Below are positions 45,850 to 54,357 of a stretch of DNA of 64,000 bases, piece by piece (within the stretch, counting starts at the first letter, position 1; every line of letters starts with the position of its first letter). This stretch comes from an uncultured Chthonomonadales bacterium (GTDB lineage: Bacteria; Armatimonadota; Chthonomonadetes; Chthonomonadales; CAJBBX01). The position numbers were made by a program, and so were the translations under genes. A model generated the notes under the pieces. The model saw nothing but the letters and a program-made list of their open reading frames with translations. It was not told where the DNA came from and ran no database searches. The stretch lies in assembly GCA_938005745.1 (NCBI GenBank), contig CALLMM010000050.1, positions 1-64,000 on the forward strand. Direction: 5' to 3'.

Positions 45850-46782
45850 TCACTGTCCGGTTAGTAGATGATTGCAGAAGAAGGCGGTGAATTCCTCCTG
45901 ATACTGTCTGCGGTCGTCGGGATGAACCATCACGTGCCAGGAGCGGGGATGATAGATCAGTTTGCAGGGGGGCTTCGCCGCTTCGTAGAGCAGCCTGCCG
46001 TCTTCCGGATGAACGATCAGGTCGCGCCTGCCGTGCATCAGAAGCAGCGGTCTCGGAGAGAGCCGCTCCACCACCCTGACCGGAGCGACCTGATCCGGCT
46101 CCACCGGGAACCATCGGCGTCCGAAAAAGAGCGTGGAGCGCGTGTAGAGGGATTTCAGCGGACCCAGCAGAAACCGACCGTGCTGTTCGATCGCGCGGTC
46201 CAGACTGGCGTAGGCGCCATGCGTCGCCACCGCACGAATCCGGAAATCCTGCGCCGCGGTCATGATGGCGACAGCTCCCCCCATCGAAAGCCCGAATGTG
46301 CCGACAGGAAGTCCCTGCATCTCCGGGCGTTTTTCAAAGTAGTCCAGCGCGCCAAGCAGATCGTTCACCTCGTGGTAGCCGATGGTGCACAGATTGCCCG
46401 CGCTGCACCCCAGCGCGCGAAAATCGAACATCAGCATGTGGAATCCATGCGCGTGAAGCATGCGCGCCCAGAACAGCGTCTCGCATCGGTTATTGGGAAA
46501 GCCGTGACAGAGCACGACTCCCGCTTTTGCGCCGGGTGAGGGGAGAAACCAGCCGGAGAGGGTCAGTCCATCCCTCGAGGGGAAGGTTATCTCCTCATAG
46601 GGATAGCCGTATCTCTGCGGCGTATACTTCGGGGGAAAGCGAACGGGATGCGTCGCGAAGTAGGCGGAGGCAAAACTGCCCGCCGCCATCGCCGCTCCTG
46701 CCAGGACGGCTCCTCCCGCCAGACATCGCAGCAGGCCTGCGCCTTGACAGGAGGGGGATTTGTCTCTATACTCAGTCGTCAT
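45850..46782 (-). CDS. Membrane-anchored alpha/beta hydrolase
   Basis: The 310-aa protein has an N-terminal hydrophobic segment (about 20-45) and the fold marks GVVLCHGFPNNR, MLMFDFRALG, FGLSMGGAVAIMTA (nucleophile Ser), LLLMHGRRDLIVH (Asp) and PRSWHVMV (His). Such lipases/esterases are common; substrate unknown. ATG 46782 follows GGGAGAGAGA; longer frames from 46890 lack a site. It is divergent from the small membrane-protein gene, 49 bp apart. Confidence 0.8.
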   Translation of the reverse strand: MTTEYRDKSPSCQGAGLLRCLAGGAVLAGAAMAAGSFASAYFATHPVRFPPKYTPQRYGYPYEEITFPSRDGLTLSGWFLPSPGAKAGVVLCHGFPNNRCETLFWARMLHAHGFHMLMFDFRALGCSAGNLCTIGYHEVNDLLGALDYFEKRPEMQGLPVGTFGLSMGGAVAIMTAAQDFRIRAVATHGAYASLDRAIEQHGRFLLGPLKSLYTRSTLFFGRRWFPVEPDQVAPVRVVERLSPRPLLLMHGRRDLIVHPEDGRLLYEAAKPPCKLIYHPRSWHVMVHPDDRRQYQEEFTAFFCNHLLTGQ

Positions 46783-46831
46783 TCTCTCTCCCGGATGGAT
46801 AGATGCCAGGACTGGAAGCGGAGGAGAGCCG

Positions 46832-47074
46832 ATGACGGAGGATCGGAAGTCAGACCTCCCAGCGCCGGACTCTGCGCCCTGTCTTCGCACCGTGTCCGCA
46901 GAGATTCACTGGATACGGCGGCTGGGGATGATCGGCGCGCTGCTGATCGCAGCCATCGTAGCGCTGACTCTGTTCGCCCCCTCCGCGCTCTGGTTTCTCC
47001 TCTACCCGCTGCTTATTCTGGGAGCGCTTGGCACGCTGGCGATGGCTGTGGTCTTACTGCTGCGCTTTTTCTGA
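46832..47074 (+). CDS. 80-aa small membrane protein (unknown)
   Basis: The product has a short charged N-terminus and about two hydrophobic helices (RLGMIGALLIAAIVALTLF, ALWFLLYPLLILGALGTLAM). GGAGGAG lies 6 bp before ATG 46832. It overlaps the 3' end of the DUF374 gene on the opposite strand by 62 bp. No family recognised. A longer frame from 46760 overlaps the divergent hydrolase. Confidence 0.6.
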   Translation: MTEDRKSDLPAPDSAPCLRTVSAEIHWIRRLGMIGALLIAAIVALTLFAPSALWFLLYPLLILGALGTLAMAVVLLLRFF

Positions 47075-47762
47075 AGGCTTTCAGACGGGATTCCGCAGCG
47101 CGCGTGGCGCGGTTTAGCGCCGCTTCGACCTCCAGACGCTTTCGCTCCAGCTCCGCGTCTGTGGCATCTGCGGGCACGAGGATCGGCTCCTCGACCACGA
47201 TCACGGCGCGAGTGAAGGGGTAGGGGATCTCGAAGGCGTCCCACTGATCCAGACGCACGCCCGACTCGATCGCCGAGCCGACCGGGAGGATCATGACCCC
47301 GGACTTCTTTGCAAGAAAGCAGGCTCCCGGCTTCGCCTGATAGATCGGACCCTGTGGACCGTCCGCCGCGATCGCGCCTCCCCGCTCTTCTCGCAGAATC
47401 TGCACATACTTCAGCACCCCCCGCGCCTCGCTGGCAAACTGCGAGGCATCCATCACCATATATCCCATGCGCTCAATCATGCGCAGCGTGAGCAGTCGAA
47501 ACAGTTTCAGCCATCGGCTGTAGCCGGGATCGCGCGCATGGCTGGCGTAGAGACAGAGCTGTTCGTTATGAAAGTAGGCGATGGGGAGGAAACCCTTGCC
47601 ATGCCAGAGGGTCAGCATGGGACGCAGACCGGCGCGCCGGTTCAGGCGAAGATTCTCCATGCCATAGGCGCGGATATCAATCGTGTTTTCGTAGAACCAG
47701 AACAGGCGGATCAGGATGCCCGTCACCAGATGCGTGAGGGTCTGCGGAAGCAGTGCTTTCAT
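47013..47762 (-). CDS. DUF374 lysophospholipid acyltransferase-like protein
   Basis: The 249-aa protein belongs to the DUF374 branch of the PlsC/LpxL-like acyltransferases, seen beside lipid A or lipid genes. The LWHGKGFLPIAY motif (H-containing active site) and ADGPQGPIYQAKPG are the family marks. An N-terminal hydrophobic helix (about 5-22) anchors it. It should add a fatty acid to a lipid or lipid A precursor. Its start overlaps the stop of the histidine kinase by 4 bp. Confidence 0.85.
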   Translation of the reverse strand: MKALLPQTLTHLVTGILIRLFWFYENTIDIRAYGMENLRLNRRAGLRPMLTLWHGKGFLPIAYFHNEQLCLYASHARDPGYSRWLKLFRLLTLRMIERMGYMVMDASQFASEARGVLKYVQILREERGGAIAADGPQGPIYQAKPGACFLAKKSGVMILPVGSAIESGVRLDQWDAFEIPYPFTRAVIVVEEPILVPADATDAELERKRLEVEAALNRATRAAESRLKAFRKSAAVRPQPSPACQALPE

Positions 47763-49087
47763 GCAGAGGCGGCGTGAAGAGGCAGAAACAGGGTGAAGAG
47801 GCTGCCTTTACCCGGCTCGCTCTGACAGGTGATCCTACCTCCATGCAGCTCTACTAGATGGCGGGTGAGGAAAAGCCCCAGTCCCGTTCCGGGGATGGCG
47901 CGGATCTCCTCTCGATCCAGCCGTTCATACGGAGTGAAGAGTCGGGAGATCTGCTCCTGTGTCATCCCGATGCCGTTGTCGCGCACCTCAATGTGGACCC
48001 CGTTTTCCACCGAATAGGCGCGCACGAGTATCTCTCCTCCCTCCGGCGAATACTTGATGGCATTGCTCAGCAGGTTGGAGAGTATCTGATGCAGCTTGTC
48101 CTCATCGGCTTCAATGGCGGGAAGTCCCGGCTCGATCTCCAGCTTCAGGGTGTGCTTGGGCGTCCAGAAGCGATAGAACCGCTGGAACCGGCAGATTCGC
48201 TCCAGCAGGGGAGTCAGATCGAGCATACGCGCGTTGAGCGTGATCGGTCTGCCAGCCTCCAAACGAGAGGAGTCCAGCAGCTCATTGATCATCTCCAGCA
48301 TACGGTCGCACTCCGCCTCGATGGTCTCATAGAACTCAAGCTGTTCAGAGCGCGACAGGGTATCATCCGACTCCAGGGTCTGGATAAATCCGCGAATGGT
48401 GGTGAGAGGATTTCGCAGTTCGTGCGTTACAAACCCGATGTAGTCCGACTTGAGGCGGTTCGCCTCTTCCAGCGCAAGGCGCTGCGTCTCCTTCTCATGC
48501 AGTTCAGACTGAAGCCGCAGCCGCTCCTCTACCGACTTCTTCAGGTTGTCATAGAGTCGCGCGTTCTGGATCGCTACCGCCGCCTGATTGGCGAACGCCG
48601 TCAGCATCTCAAGCTGACGATCATGGAAGACATCATCTTTAACGCGGTTGTCCAGATAGACGATGCCGATCACCTTGCCTTGCGCGATGAGCGGCACGCA
48701 GAGGACGGAGCGAAGATTCGCCAGCCGGACGCTGGTATGTTTGGCGAAGCGCGAGTCCTCCATCGCGTTCATGGAGAGGATATGCTCACGCTCCTGCAAT
48801 GCCCGTTCAACAATCGTGCGGCTTATCTCCGGGCTGTTCGACTTCTCCCGGCTGGAGAGGGCGGACTCCAGTTCCAGGGGGTCAATGCCGTGGGTGGCTT
48901 TCCCCCAGACGCGACGCGAACCCTCCTCTACCAACAGGATGAACCCGCGTTCGGCGTTGACAAACTTCACCACCTGTTCTATCGCCGTGTGGAGCACCTG
49001 CGACAGGTCCAGGGAGGAGTTCAGCGTCTGTCCAAGCTGTAAAAGCGTGCCGATATAGTCCTTGCCGCTCTCCGTCGAAGTCTCCAA
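47759..49087 (-). CDS. Cytoplasmic GAF-domain sensor histidine kinase
   Basis: The 442-aa protein has no membrane helix. A GAF domain spans about residues 20-180, a coiled-coil linker 180-215, HisKA with VTHELRNPLTTIRG (His222), and an HATPase domain with NAIKYSPEGG, DNGIGMTQEQI and GTGLGLFLTRHL. GAF domains bind small ligands or haem. The start is TTG 49087 after CAGGAGCAGTAGG. Its stop overlaps the start of the acyltransferase gene. No response regulator is nearby, so its partner is elsewhere. Confidence 0.9.
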   Translation of the reverse strand: METSTESGKDYIGTLLQLGQTLNSSLDLSQVLHTAIEQVVKFVNAERGFILLVEEGSRRVWGKATHGIDPLELESALSSREKSNSPEISRTIVERALQEREHILSMNAMEDSRFAKHTSVRLANLRSVLCVPLIAQGKVIGIVYLDNRVKDDVFHDRQLEMLTAFANQAAVAIQNARLYDNLKKSVEERLRLQSELHEKETQRLALEEANRLKSDYIGFVTHELRNPLTTIRGFIQTLESDDTLSRSEQLEFYETIEAECDRMLEMINELLDSSRLEAGRPITLNARMLDLTPLLERICRFQRFYRFWTPKHTLKLEIEPGLPAIEADEDKLHQILSNLLSNAIKYSPEGGEILVRAYSVENGVHIEVRDNGIGMTQEQISRLFTPYERLDREEIRAIPGTGLGLFLTRHLVELHGGRITCQSEPGKGSLFTLFLPLHAASA

Positions 49088-49396
49088 CCTACTGCTCCTG
49101 CATTTGGTCTTCTGTAATAGAACACCCGTATCATGGATTTTCGGATGTTACGCGATGCGATGGGGCAGCCTGCCCTCACACTGTCATTGCGAGCGTCAGC
49201 GAAGCAATCCTGCCCCTTGCAGAAAGGGAAGGGCAGAGGGGATCGCCTGCCGGCTCTCCAGACAGAGCAGAAAAGCGCCACGGCGATCCACCTCCCTGCG
49301 CAGACGGTTTTCGCATCTGCGGCGTAACAATCGTTATTATCGGGTATCTCAATTCCGAAAACCATCCACAGGTTACAGGGAAAGGTTCCGGAACTG
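49088..49396. other. 309-bp intergenic region between PhyH and kinase genes
   Basis: Apart from a REP-like repeat at 49181-49210, I find no gene. A small hairpin-like stretch (TGCCC..GGGCA) adjoins the repeat. The region carries the leader of the minus-strand kinase gene, but no convincing promoter boxes. Confidence 0.6.
49181..49210 (-). repeat. REP-like repeat, copy B
   Basis: The minus strand reads GGATTGCTTCGCTGACGCTC then GCAATGACAG, matching copy A at 16622 almost exactly and copies C and D at 50256 and 50311 at the ends. Confidence 0.75.
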
Positions 49397-50218
49397 TCAG
49401 GGATAGAGGATTGGGTTCAGGGGGCTGCCCGCCAGTTCGCCCGGTTCCTGACCCGGCAGCCATCGCTCCAGATCGTTCCAGCGGTTCTTGTTATCGGGCT
49501 GATTGATCCGCGCGCCGTCGGCGAAGTAGATGATCGTCATCACTTCCCGGGTAGTATCTGAGTGGTTGCCTGGCGCGCTGTGCAGAGTCCATCCTGCGTG
49601 GAAGGTCGCGTCTCCGGCGCGCATATCGCCTGACTTGAACAGATGAAAGCCTCGCTCCTTCACCATGCGGTTGAAGGTCTCCTCAGATTGGTCGGAGATC
49701 TCCAGATGTCCGAGAAACCCCTCCCGATGCGAGCCGCTGGCAAAGGTCATCGTACCCATCTCGGTGGAGACATCCACCAGCGGCATCCACATGGTGATGG
49801 TGAGCGGAGTATCCAGGGGCCAGTAGTACTGATCCTGATGCCAGGGGGTCAACCCTCCTCGCGCCTCTTTGAAGAGCGCCTGATCATGATAGAGACGAAC
49901 CGCATTCGCCTGCATCAACTGCGCCGCGATCTGCGCGAAACGTTTGCTGAAGACAAACTTCCGGCTGCCCTCATCGCTCTCCCACAGATTCATCGTCTGC
50001 AGAAACGCCTTGCCGTAGGTGTCTCGCTCCTCTATTGGGCGGGTTTCGGTATTCAGGCGTTTGACCGCATTGACTATTACCGGACGGTATGCCTCGATCT
50101 CCTCCCGCGTGCAGACGTTTCTGAGAAGAATATGCCCGTTTTCCTGATAGCTGGCGATCTGTTCTGGCGTGAGCGCATACTCCGAGTCCAGTTCTGGCAG
50201 TAGAATTTCTGTAGACAT
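49397..50218 (-). CDS. Phytanoyl-CoA dioxygenase (PhyH) family protein
   Basis: The 273-aa protein is a cytoplasmic Fe(II)/2-oxoglutarate oxygenase. The iron ligands are seen as HQDQYYW (HxD) and a distal His in AGWTLHSAPGN, with a downstream Arg in TTREVMT for 2-oxoglutarate. Family enzymes hydroxylate small molecules and are often in sugar or secondary metabolism. AGGAGAGACTT precedes the ATG. It is separated from the acyl-CoA ligase by an inverted repeat pair. Confidence 0.88.
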   Translation of the reverse strand: MSTEILLPELDSEYALTPEQIASYQENGHILLRNVCTREEIEAYRPVIVNAVKRLNTETRPIEERDTYGKAFLQTMNLWESDEGSRKFVFSKRFAQIAAQLMQANAVRLYHDQALFKEARGGLTPWHQDQYYWPLDTPLTITMWMPLVDVSTEMGTMTFASGSHREGFLGHLEISDQSEETFNRMVKERGFHLFKSGDMRAGDATFHAGWTLHSAPGNHSDTTREVMTIIYFADGARINQPDNKNRWNDLERWLPGQEPGELAGSPLNPILYP

Positions 50219-50255
50219 AAGTCTCTCCTGTTAGTGAATTAGGATAATCCTGCAG

Positions 50256-50293
50256 AGATTGCTTCGGTCGGCGCCGCCTCCCTCGCAATGACA
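50256..50293 (+). repeat. REP-like repeat, copy C (inverted partner of D)
   Basis: GAGATTGCTTCG at the 5' end and CTCGCAATGACAG at the 3' end match the other copies; the middle is 13 bases of unrelated GC-rich sequence. With copy D it can form a long hairpin (50256-50340). Confidence 0.75.
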
Positions 50294-50310
50294 GACCGGG
50301 ATGCCTCATT

Positions 50311-50340
50311 CTGTCATTGCGAGCGAAGCGAAGCAATCTC
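50311..50340 (-). repeat. REP-like repeat, copy D (inverted partner of C)
   Basis: The minus strand reads GAGATTGCTTCGCTTCGCTC then GCAATGACAG. It faces copy C 17 bp away, and lies 9 bp past the stop of the acyl-CoA ligase gene, where the pair may end transcription. Confidence 0.75.
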
Positions 50341-50349
50341 AACCACAGA

Positions 50350-51882
50350 CTACTGGTTTTCCAGATCAAGCTCTTTTCGGAGGAGTCGCTTCAGCACCTT
50401 GCCTGTGCCTCCTAGAGGCAGGGAGTCGCGGAAGAGGACTTTCCGCGGAACTTTGTAGTTGGCAAGATGCTCCCGGCAGAAGGCGAGAATCTCTCTCTCG
50501 GAAGCGCTGGCGTCCGGTTTGAGCACGATAACGGCGAGAACCTCTTCGCCGCGAAGCGGGTCAGGCGTTCCGATCACGGCGGCGTCCTTTACCGCCGGAT
50601 GGGTGTAGAGCAGCTCCTCAATTTCTCGTGGGTAGACATTGATGCCGCCAACGATGATCATATCCTTCTTGCGGTCCAGGATATAGACGTAGCCGTCTTC
50701 ATCTATCTTGCCGATGTCGCCGGTATGATACCAGCCGCCGCGCATCGCCTCTGCGGTAGCTTCCGGCTGATTGTGATATCCGAGCATCACGTTCTCTCCG
50801 CGCACGACGATCTCCCCGATCTCGTTCGTCGGCAGTTCGCGATCGTTGTCGTCGAAGATCTTGATCTCCACGCCGGGAAGAGGCAGACCGACGCTGCCCG
50901 GTTTCCGAACGCCGTCGGGAGGATTGACGGAGGTAACGGGCGAGCACTCCGTCGGACCGTCTCCTTCAATGATGATGGTGTTGAACTTCTGTTCAAACGC
51001 CTGCATCAGGGCGACGGGCATCGGCGCGCCTCCGGAGACATTCAGACGAACGCTGGAGTAGTCCCACGGCTGCGCTCCGGAGAACTGCAGCATCGCTCCG
51101 TACATCGTGGGCACGCCTGCGAAGAGCGTAATCCTGTACTTTTCGATCGCTTCCAATGTGCGGGTCGGGTGGAACAACTCCATCAGCACGGTCTTTGCGC
51201 CGCAGAAGAGGGAGGCGTTCTGGCAGACGGTCCCCGCGAAGGAGTGGAACAGAGGCAGCACACAGAGGAAGGCGTCGTTTTCGTCAATATGCAGCACCTG
51301 ACTGATCTGCCGGCAGTTGACCGTCAGATTGTTATGCGAAAGCAGCGCGCCTTTCGGGCGTCCCGTCGTGCCGGAGGTGTAGATACAGACGGCGGGGTCG
51401 TGCAGGTCTATGCCGGCGGTATCGGGGCGCGTGTCTGAGCCGGAGGCGATTAACTCCGCGAAAGTCTCCACTCCCTCCGGCGTGGAGGCGCGGTCACCGA
51501 TGCTGACGACCGCCTGTAGATCGGGAAGGCTCTTCTGCGCCTCCAGGGCGTTCTCCAGGAAGGGCGGAGCCGTGATGACGATTTTCACGTCGGAATCGCC
51601 CCAGATGTAGATCAGCTCTCCCGGCTTCAACAGCGGATTGGCGGGAACGCAGACCGCTCCCAGTGCGGTGATGGCGTAGTAGGCGATGCTGAACTGAGGG
51701 CAGTTGGGCAGGAGCAGGGCTGCTCTGTCGCCCTTCCGAATGCCTCTGTCGCGCAGGTGATCTGCCAGACGGTTGACCTGCGAAGACAACGCTCCGTAGG
51801 TAATCACCTTATCCTGCATCAACAGCGCCGGTCTTTCAGGATACTCCCTTGCTCCCCTGTCAATGATCTCGTATAACAGCAA
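50350..51882 (-). CDS. Acyl-CoA ligase (long-chain fatty acid-CoA ligase type)
   Basis: The 510-aa AMP-binding enzyme activates a carboxylate as its CoA thioester. It carries the P-loop-like YTSGTTGRPKGALLSH, the core DGPTECSPV, and the C-terminal GWYHTGDIGKIDEDGY, DRKKDMIIVGG, PREIEELLY and the catalytic-Lys region GGTGKVLKRLLR. Start is TTG 51882 after AAAGGAGAGACCGGG. It sits 63 bp downstream of the cyclase/ATPase gene. Substrate chain length cannot be told. Confidence 0.9.
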   Translation of the reverse strand: MLLYEIIDRGAREYPERPALLMQDKVITYGALSSQVNRLADHLRDRGIRKGDRAALLLPNCPQFSIAYYAITALGAVCVPANPLLKPGELIYIWGDSDVKIVITAPPFLENALEAQKSLPDLQAVVSIGDRASTPEGVETFAELIASGSDTRPDTAGIDLHDPAVCIYTSGTTGRPKGALLSHNNLTVNCRQISQVLHIDENDAFLCVLPLFHSFAGTVCQNASLFCGAKTVLMELFHPTRTLEAIEKYRITLFAGVPTMYGAMLQFSGAQPWDYSSVRLNVSGGAPMPVALMQAFEQKFNTIIIEGDGPTECSPVTSVNPPDGVRKPGSVGLPLPGVEIKIFDDNDRELPTNEIGEIVVRGENVMLGYHNQPEATAEAMRGGWYHTGDIGKIDEDGYVYILDRKKDMIIVGGINVYPREIEELLYTHPAVKDAAVIGTPDPLRGEEVLAVIVLKPDASASEREILAFCREHLANYKVPRKVLFRDSLPLGGTGKVLKRLLRKELDLENQ

Positions 51883-51945
51883 CCCGGTCTCTCCTTTGAA
51901 TGAGTTACGTGTTCAGACAGACGATTCATGCACCATCTCGTTCTG

Positions 51946-53634
51946 TCAGCTGCCTTTGGGGCTATCAGCCTTCTCCATGGTCAGGTCTGAAGTCTGTTCG
52001 TGCGATTGCAGCGTCTTCTGCGCGAACTCCAGATCGGATGCCACCTGCTGCGACTCCGGAGACTGCATCTCGCTGTACGCCTGGAGGGACGCGCTCAACA
52101 GTGATACGGCTCGGCGAAAGTCTCGCTGCGCATAGGCGATACGACCGAGATGCCAGAGCGTTCGGGCGATTCCAGGTCTGTCGTGAGTCTGCTGATACCG
52201 CTCCAGCGCCTGCAGGCACTCCCGCTCCGCCTCCGCCAGCTCACCCTGATTGGCGGACTGTATGCCGAGGGTGGCAAAGAGAGCCGAAAGAGACGGAGCC
52301 TCTTTCATGCGGGTAACCAGCTCCCTGCCCAGTTCTCCGGCGATCTGCGTTACCTCTTTCCCCAGCGTCTCGATCAACTGAGCCGATTTAGCGGGCTGTA
52401 CTTTCAGGGTCTCCGCCGCATTTTCGATCAGACCGGGCACGCCCTTCAGTTTCCGCAGCAGGCGTGAGAGGGCGGGTGCGCGCTGCTCGGTGATCTCAAA
52501 GTCGTCCCGGTACTGTTTGACACGATCCAGGAAAAGCTGCCCGCTTTCAGAGGCGAGAACTCCCTTCACATCCGTCTGTTCGGGCAGGGAGAGACCCCCC
52601 AACGTGATCTCCTCGCCCTCCTGCAGGTTCAGCGATTCCCGCGAAGCCGCCAGACATCTCAGCGACGGTGCTTCCGAGAGCAGTTCTCGTACGAACCGAG
52701 ACGCCTCCGGCACCTGGTTCACATCATCCAGGATCAGCAGACAGCGGCGTCTGGACAGCCAGTCGCGGACGACCTGCACGGGTGAGGCGGCGGGAGGAAC
52801 GGCGATACCGATCGTCATGGCGATCTCCTGCGCCGCCCCCGCCACATCTTTCGCATTTTTCAAGACAATATACCAGACTCCGTCCGGAAAAAGGTCCGCC
52901 TGTTCCGCAGCAACCTGCAGTGAAAGCCGGGTCTTTCCGATCCCTTCCGGACCGGTGAGCAGCAGCAAAGGCGCGTCGTCCTGCGCCAGACGCGCCGCGA
53001 TCTGCTCAATCTCCTTTTCGCGTCCGATGAAGCTGGTGCGCTGAACCGGTAGATTGTGCGGATGCGGGTTCAGCGAGCGCGGAGGCGGAAACTCCTGCAG
53101 CCGCATGGCGCTGTGGGTCGCCTGGAAAAGGCGTATTGGCTGATCCAGGTCGCGAAGACGATGATATCCGAGGTCAATATATTCGGTACTGGCATCTGTC
53201 TCGCCTCCCACCTGCTGCATGACATCCTCGGAGAGGACGATCTGACCGCCGTGAACGGTGGAGAGTATCCGCGCAGTACGGTTGAGCGGCGGTCCAAAAT
53301 AGTCGCCCGCCTGAAGGAAGGGTCTTCCGCAGTGAACCGCCATGCGGACGCTCAATGGTCCGACGTCTTCGGGCCAGGGAAAACGCTGCAGGTACGCCTG
53401 CGCTAATACCGCGCAGCGCACTGCCGAGACGGGATCGTGAAAGGCGACCTTGTAGGCGTCCCCCTCCGTCTTGATGATATAACCGCCGTGCATCTCTATC
53501 GCGGTGGTCAGAATGGCGTTGTGCGCCTGCAGCACCGGCAGAAAGGAGTCCCCATGCCGCTCCCATAGCTCTGTGGAGCCGACGATGTCGGTGAACAGAA
53601 AGGTAACCTTGCCGGTTGGAGGCTGCGACGCCAT
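51946..53634 (-). CDS. Class III adenylate/guanylate cyclase fused to a STAND-type ATPase
   Basis: The 562-aa protein has an N-terminal cyclase domain: FLFTDIVGSTELWERHG (metal Asp16), IIKTEGDAYKV (Lys55, Asp59) and LNRTARILS (Asn118, Arg122). The catalytic residues look complete. An ATPase follows with GPEGIGKT (228-235) and CLLILDDVNQ (Walker B), then helical repeats that resemble TPRs (about 450-545). Such proteins transduce signals. The start codon shares one base with the stop of the nth gene (TGATG), so both are translationally coupled. Confidence 0.9.
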   Translation of the reverse strand: MASQPPTGKVTFLFTDIVGSTELWERHGDSFLPVLQAHNAILTTAIEMHGGYIIKTEGDAYKVAFHDPVSAVRCAVLAQAYLQRFPWPEDVGPLSVRMAVHCGRPFLQAGDYFGPPLNRTARILSTVHGGQIVLSEDVMQQVGGETDASTEYIDLGYHRLRDLDQPIRLFQATHSAMRLQEFPPPRSLNPHPHNLPVQRTSFIGREKEIEQIAARLAQDDAPLLLLTGPEGIGKTRLSLQVAAEQADLFPDGVWYIVLKNAKDVAGAAQEIAMTIGIAVPPAASPVQVVRDWLSRRRCLLILDDVNQVPEASRFVRELLSEAPSLRCLAASRESLNLQEGEEITLGGLSLPEQTDVKGVLASESGQLFLDRVKQYRDDFEITEQRAPALSRLLRKLKGVPGLIENAAETLKVQPAKSAQLIETLGKEVTQIAGELGRELVTRMKEAPSLSALFATLGIQSANQGELAEAERECLQALERYQQTHDRPGIARTLWHLGRIAYAQRDFRRAVSLLSASLQAYSEMQSPESQQVASDLEFAQKTLQSHEQTSDLTMEKADSPKGS

Positions 53635-54320
53635 CAGCTTTTGCTCCCGCTCTTTTCGGCATAGAAGGCGCACAGGTCTGTCAGTGGACAGTCGTAGCAA
53701 CGCGGGACAGGCGCCTTGCAGACCTGTCTGCCATGCTGAATCAGGGCGACGTGAAAATTGTAGACGATCTCCGGAGGTACCTTCTCCTGAAGCGCATCAT
53801 GCGCTCTGGCTTCCCCGATCTGTTTGCGGATCAACCCCAGCCTCCAGGCGACCCGAAAGACATGCGTATCCACCGGGATCACGGGGCGTCCCAGCGCAAA
53901 GCAGAGAACGATGGCGGCGGTTTTCGGACCCACGCCGGGCAGCGCCATCAGGTAGCGACGCGCCTCTTCATCGCTCAACTGTTTCAGGCGGCTTAGGTCC
54001 ACCGACCCCTCCTGCTCTCGGATGATCTTCAGAACCTCCTGTATGCGCGCCGCCTTGCTGTTTGCCAGTCCCCCGCAGCGGATCGTGTCGGCTAACTGCT
54101 CTGTCGGCGCGGCGATCACTTCATCCCAGGCGGGGTATCGCCGCTTCAGGTTGTCGAAGGCGCGGAAAGAGTTGACGTCAGAGGTGTGCTGCGACAGAAT
54201 GCAGGCGACCAGCTCATCTTCTGGATTCCAGCGCGGAGACCAGTTCGCCTCGCCGTACCGCTCCTCCAGCCGCCGGACTATCTCTGCAATCGCGCTCAAA
54301 GCTGTTTTCTCTTCCATCAT
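53634..54320 (-). CDS. nth: Endonuclease III (DNA glycosylase/AP lyase)
   Basis: The 228-aa base-excision repair enzyme removes oxidised pyrimidines. It has the helix-hairpin-helix LPGVGPKTA with catalytic Lys133, Asp151 in VDTH, and the [4Fe-4S] cluster ligands C201-X6-C208-X2-C211-X5-C217. Two ATGs overlap at the start (54320 and 54317). Its stop shares a base with the following cyclase start. Upstream FGGY kinase gene ends 37 bp away. Confidence 0.95.
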   Translation of the reverse strand: MMEEKTALSAIAEIVRRLEERYGEANWSPRWNPEDELVACILSQHTSDVNSFRAFDNLKRRYPAWDEVIAAPTEQLADTIRCGGLANSKAARIQEVLKIIREQEGSVDLSRLKQLSDEEARRYLMALPGVGPKTAAIVLCFALGRPVIPVDTHVFRVAWRLGLIRKQIGEARAHDALQEKVPPEIVYNFHVALIQHGRQVCKAPVPRCYDCPLTDLCAFYAEKSGSKS

Positions 54321-54357
54321 TTACGGGAAAAATGCCATGATCAATTCATGGTACGCG

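Noticed and set aside
46760-46831. Longer start for the small membrane protein
   Set aside because: It would overlap the divergent hydrolase start; ATG 46832 has GGAGGAG at a good distance.
47858-49042. Plus-strand open frame of 394 codons
   Set aside because: Antisense to the histidine kinase, which has all motifs; no ribosome site or domain.
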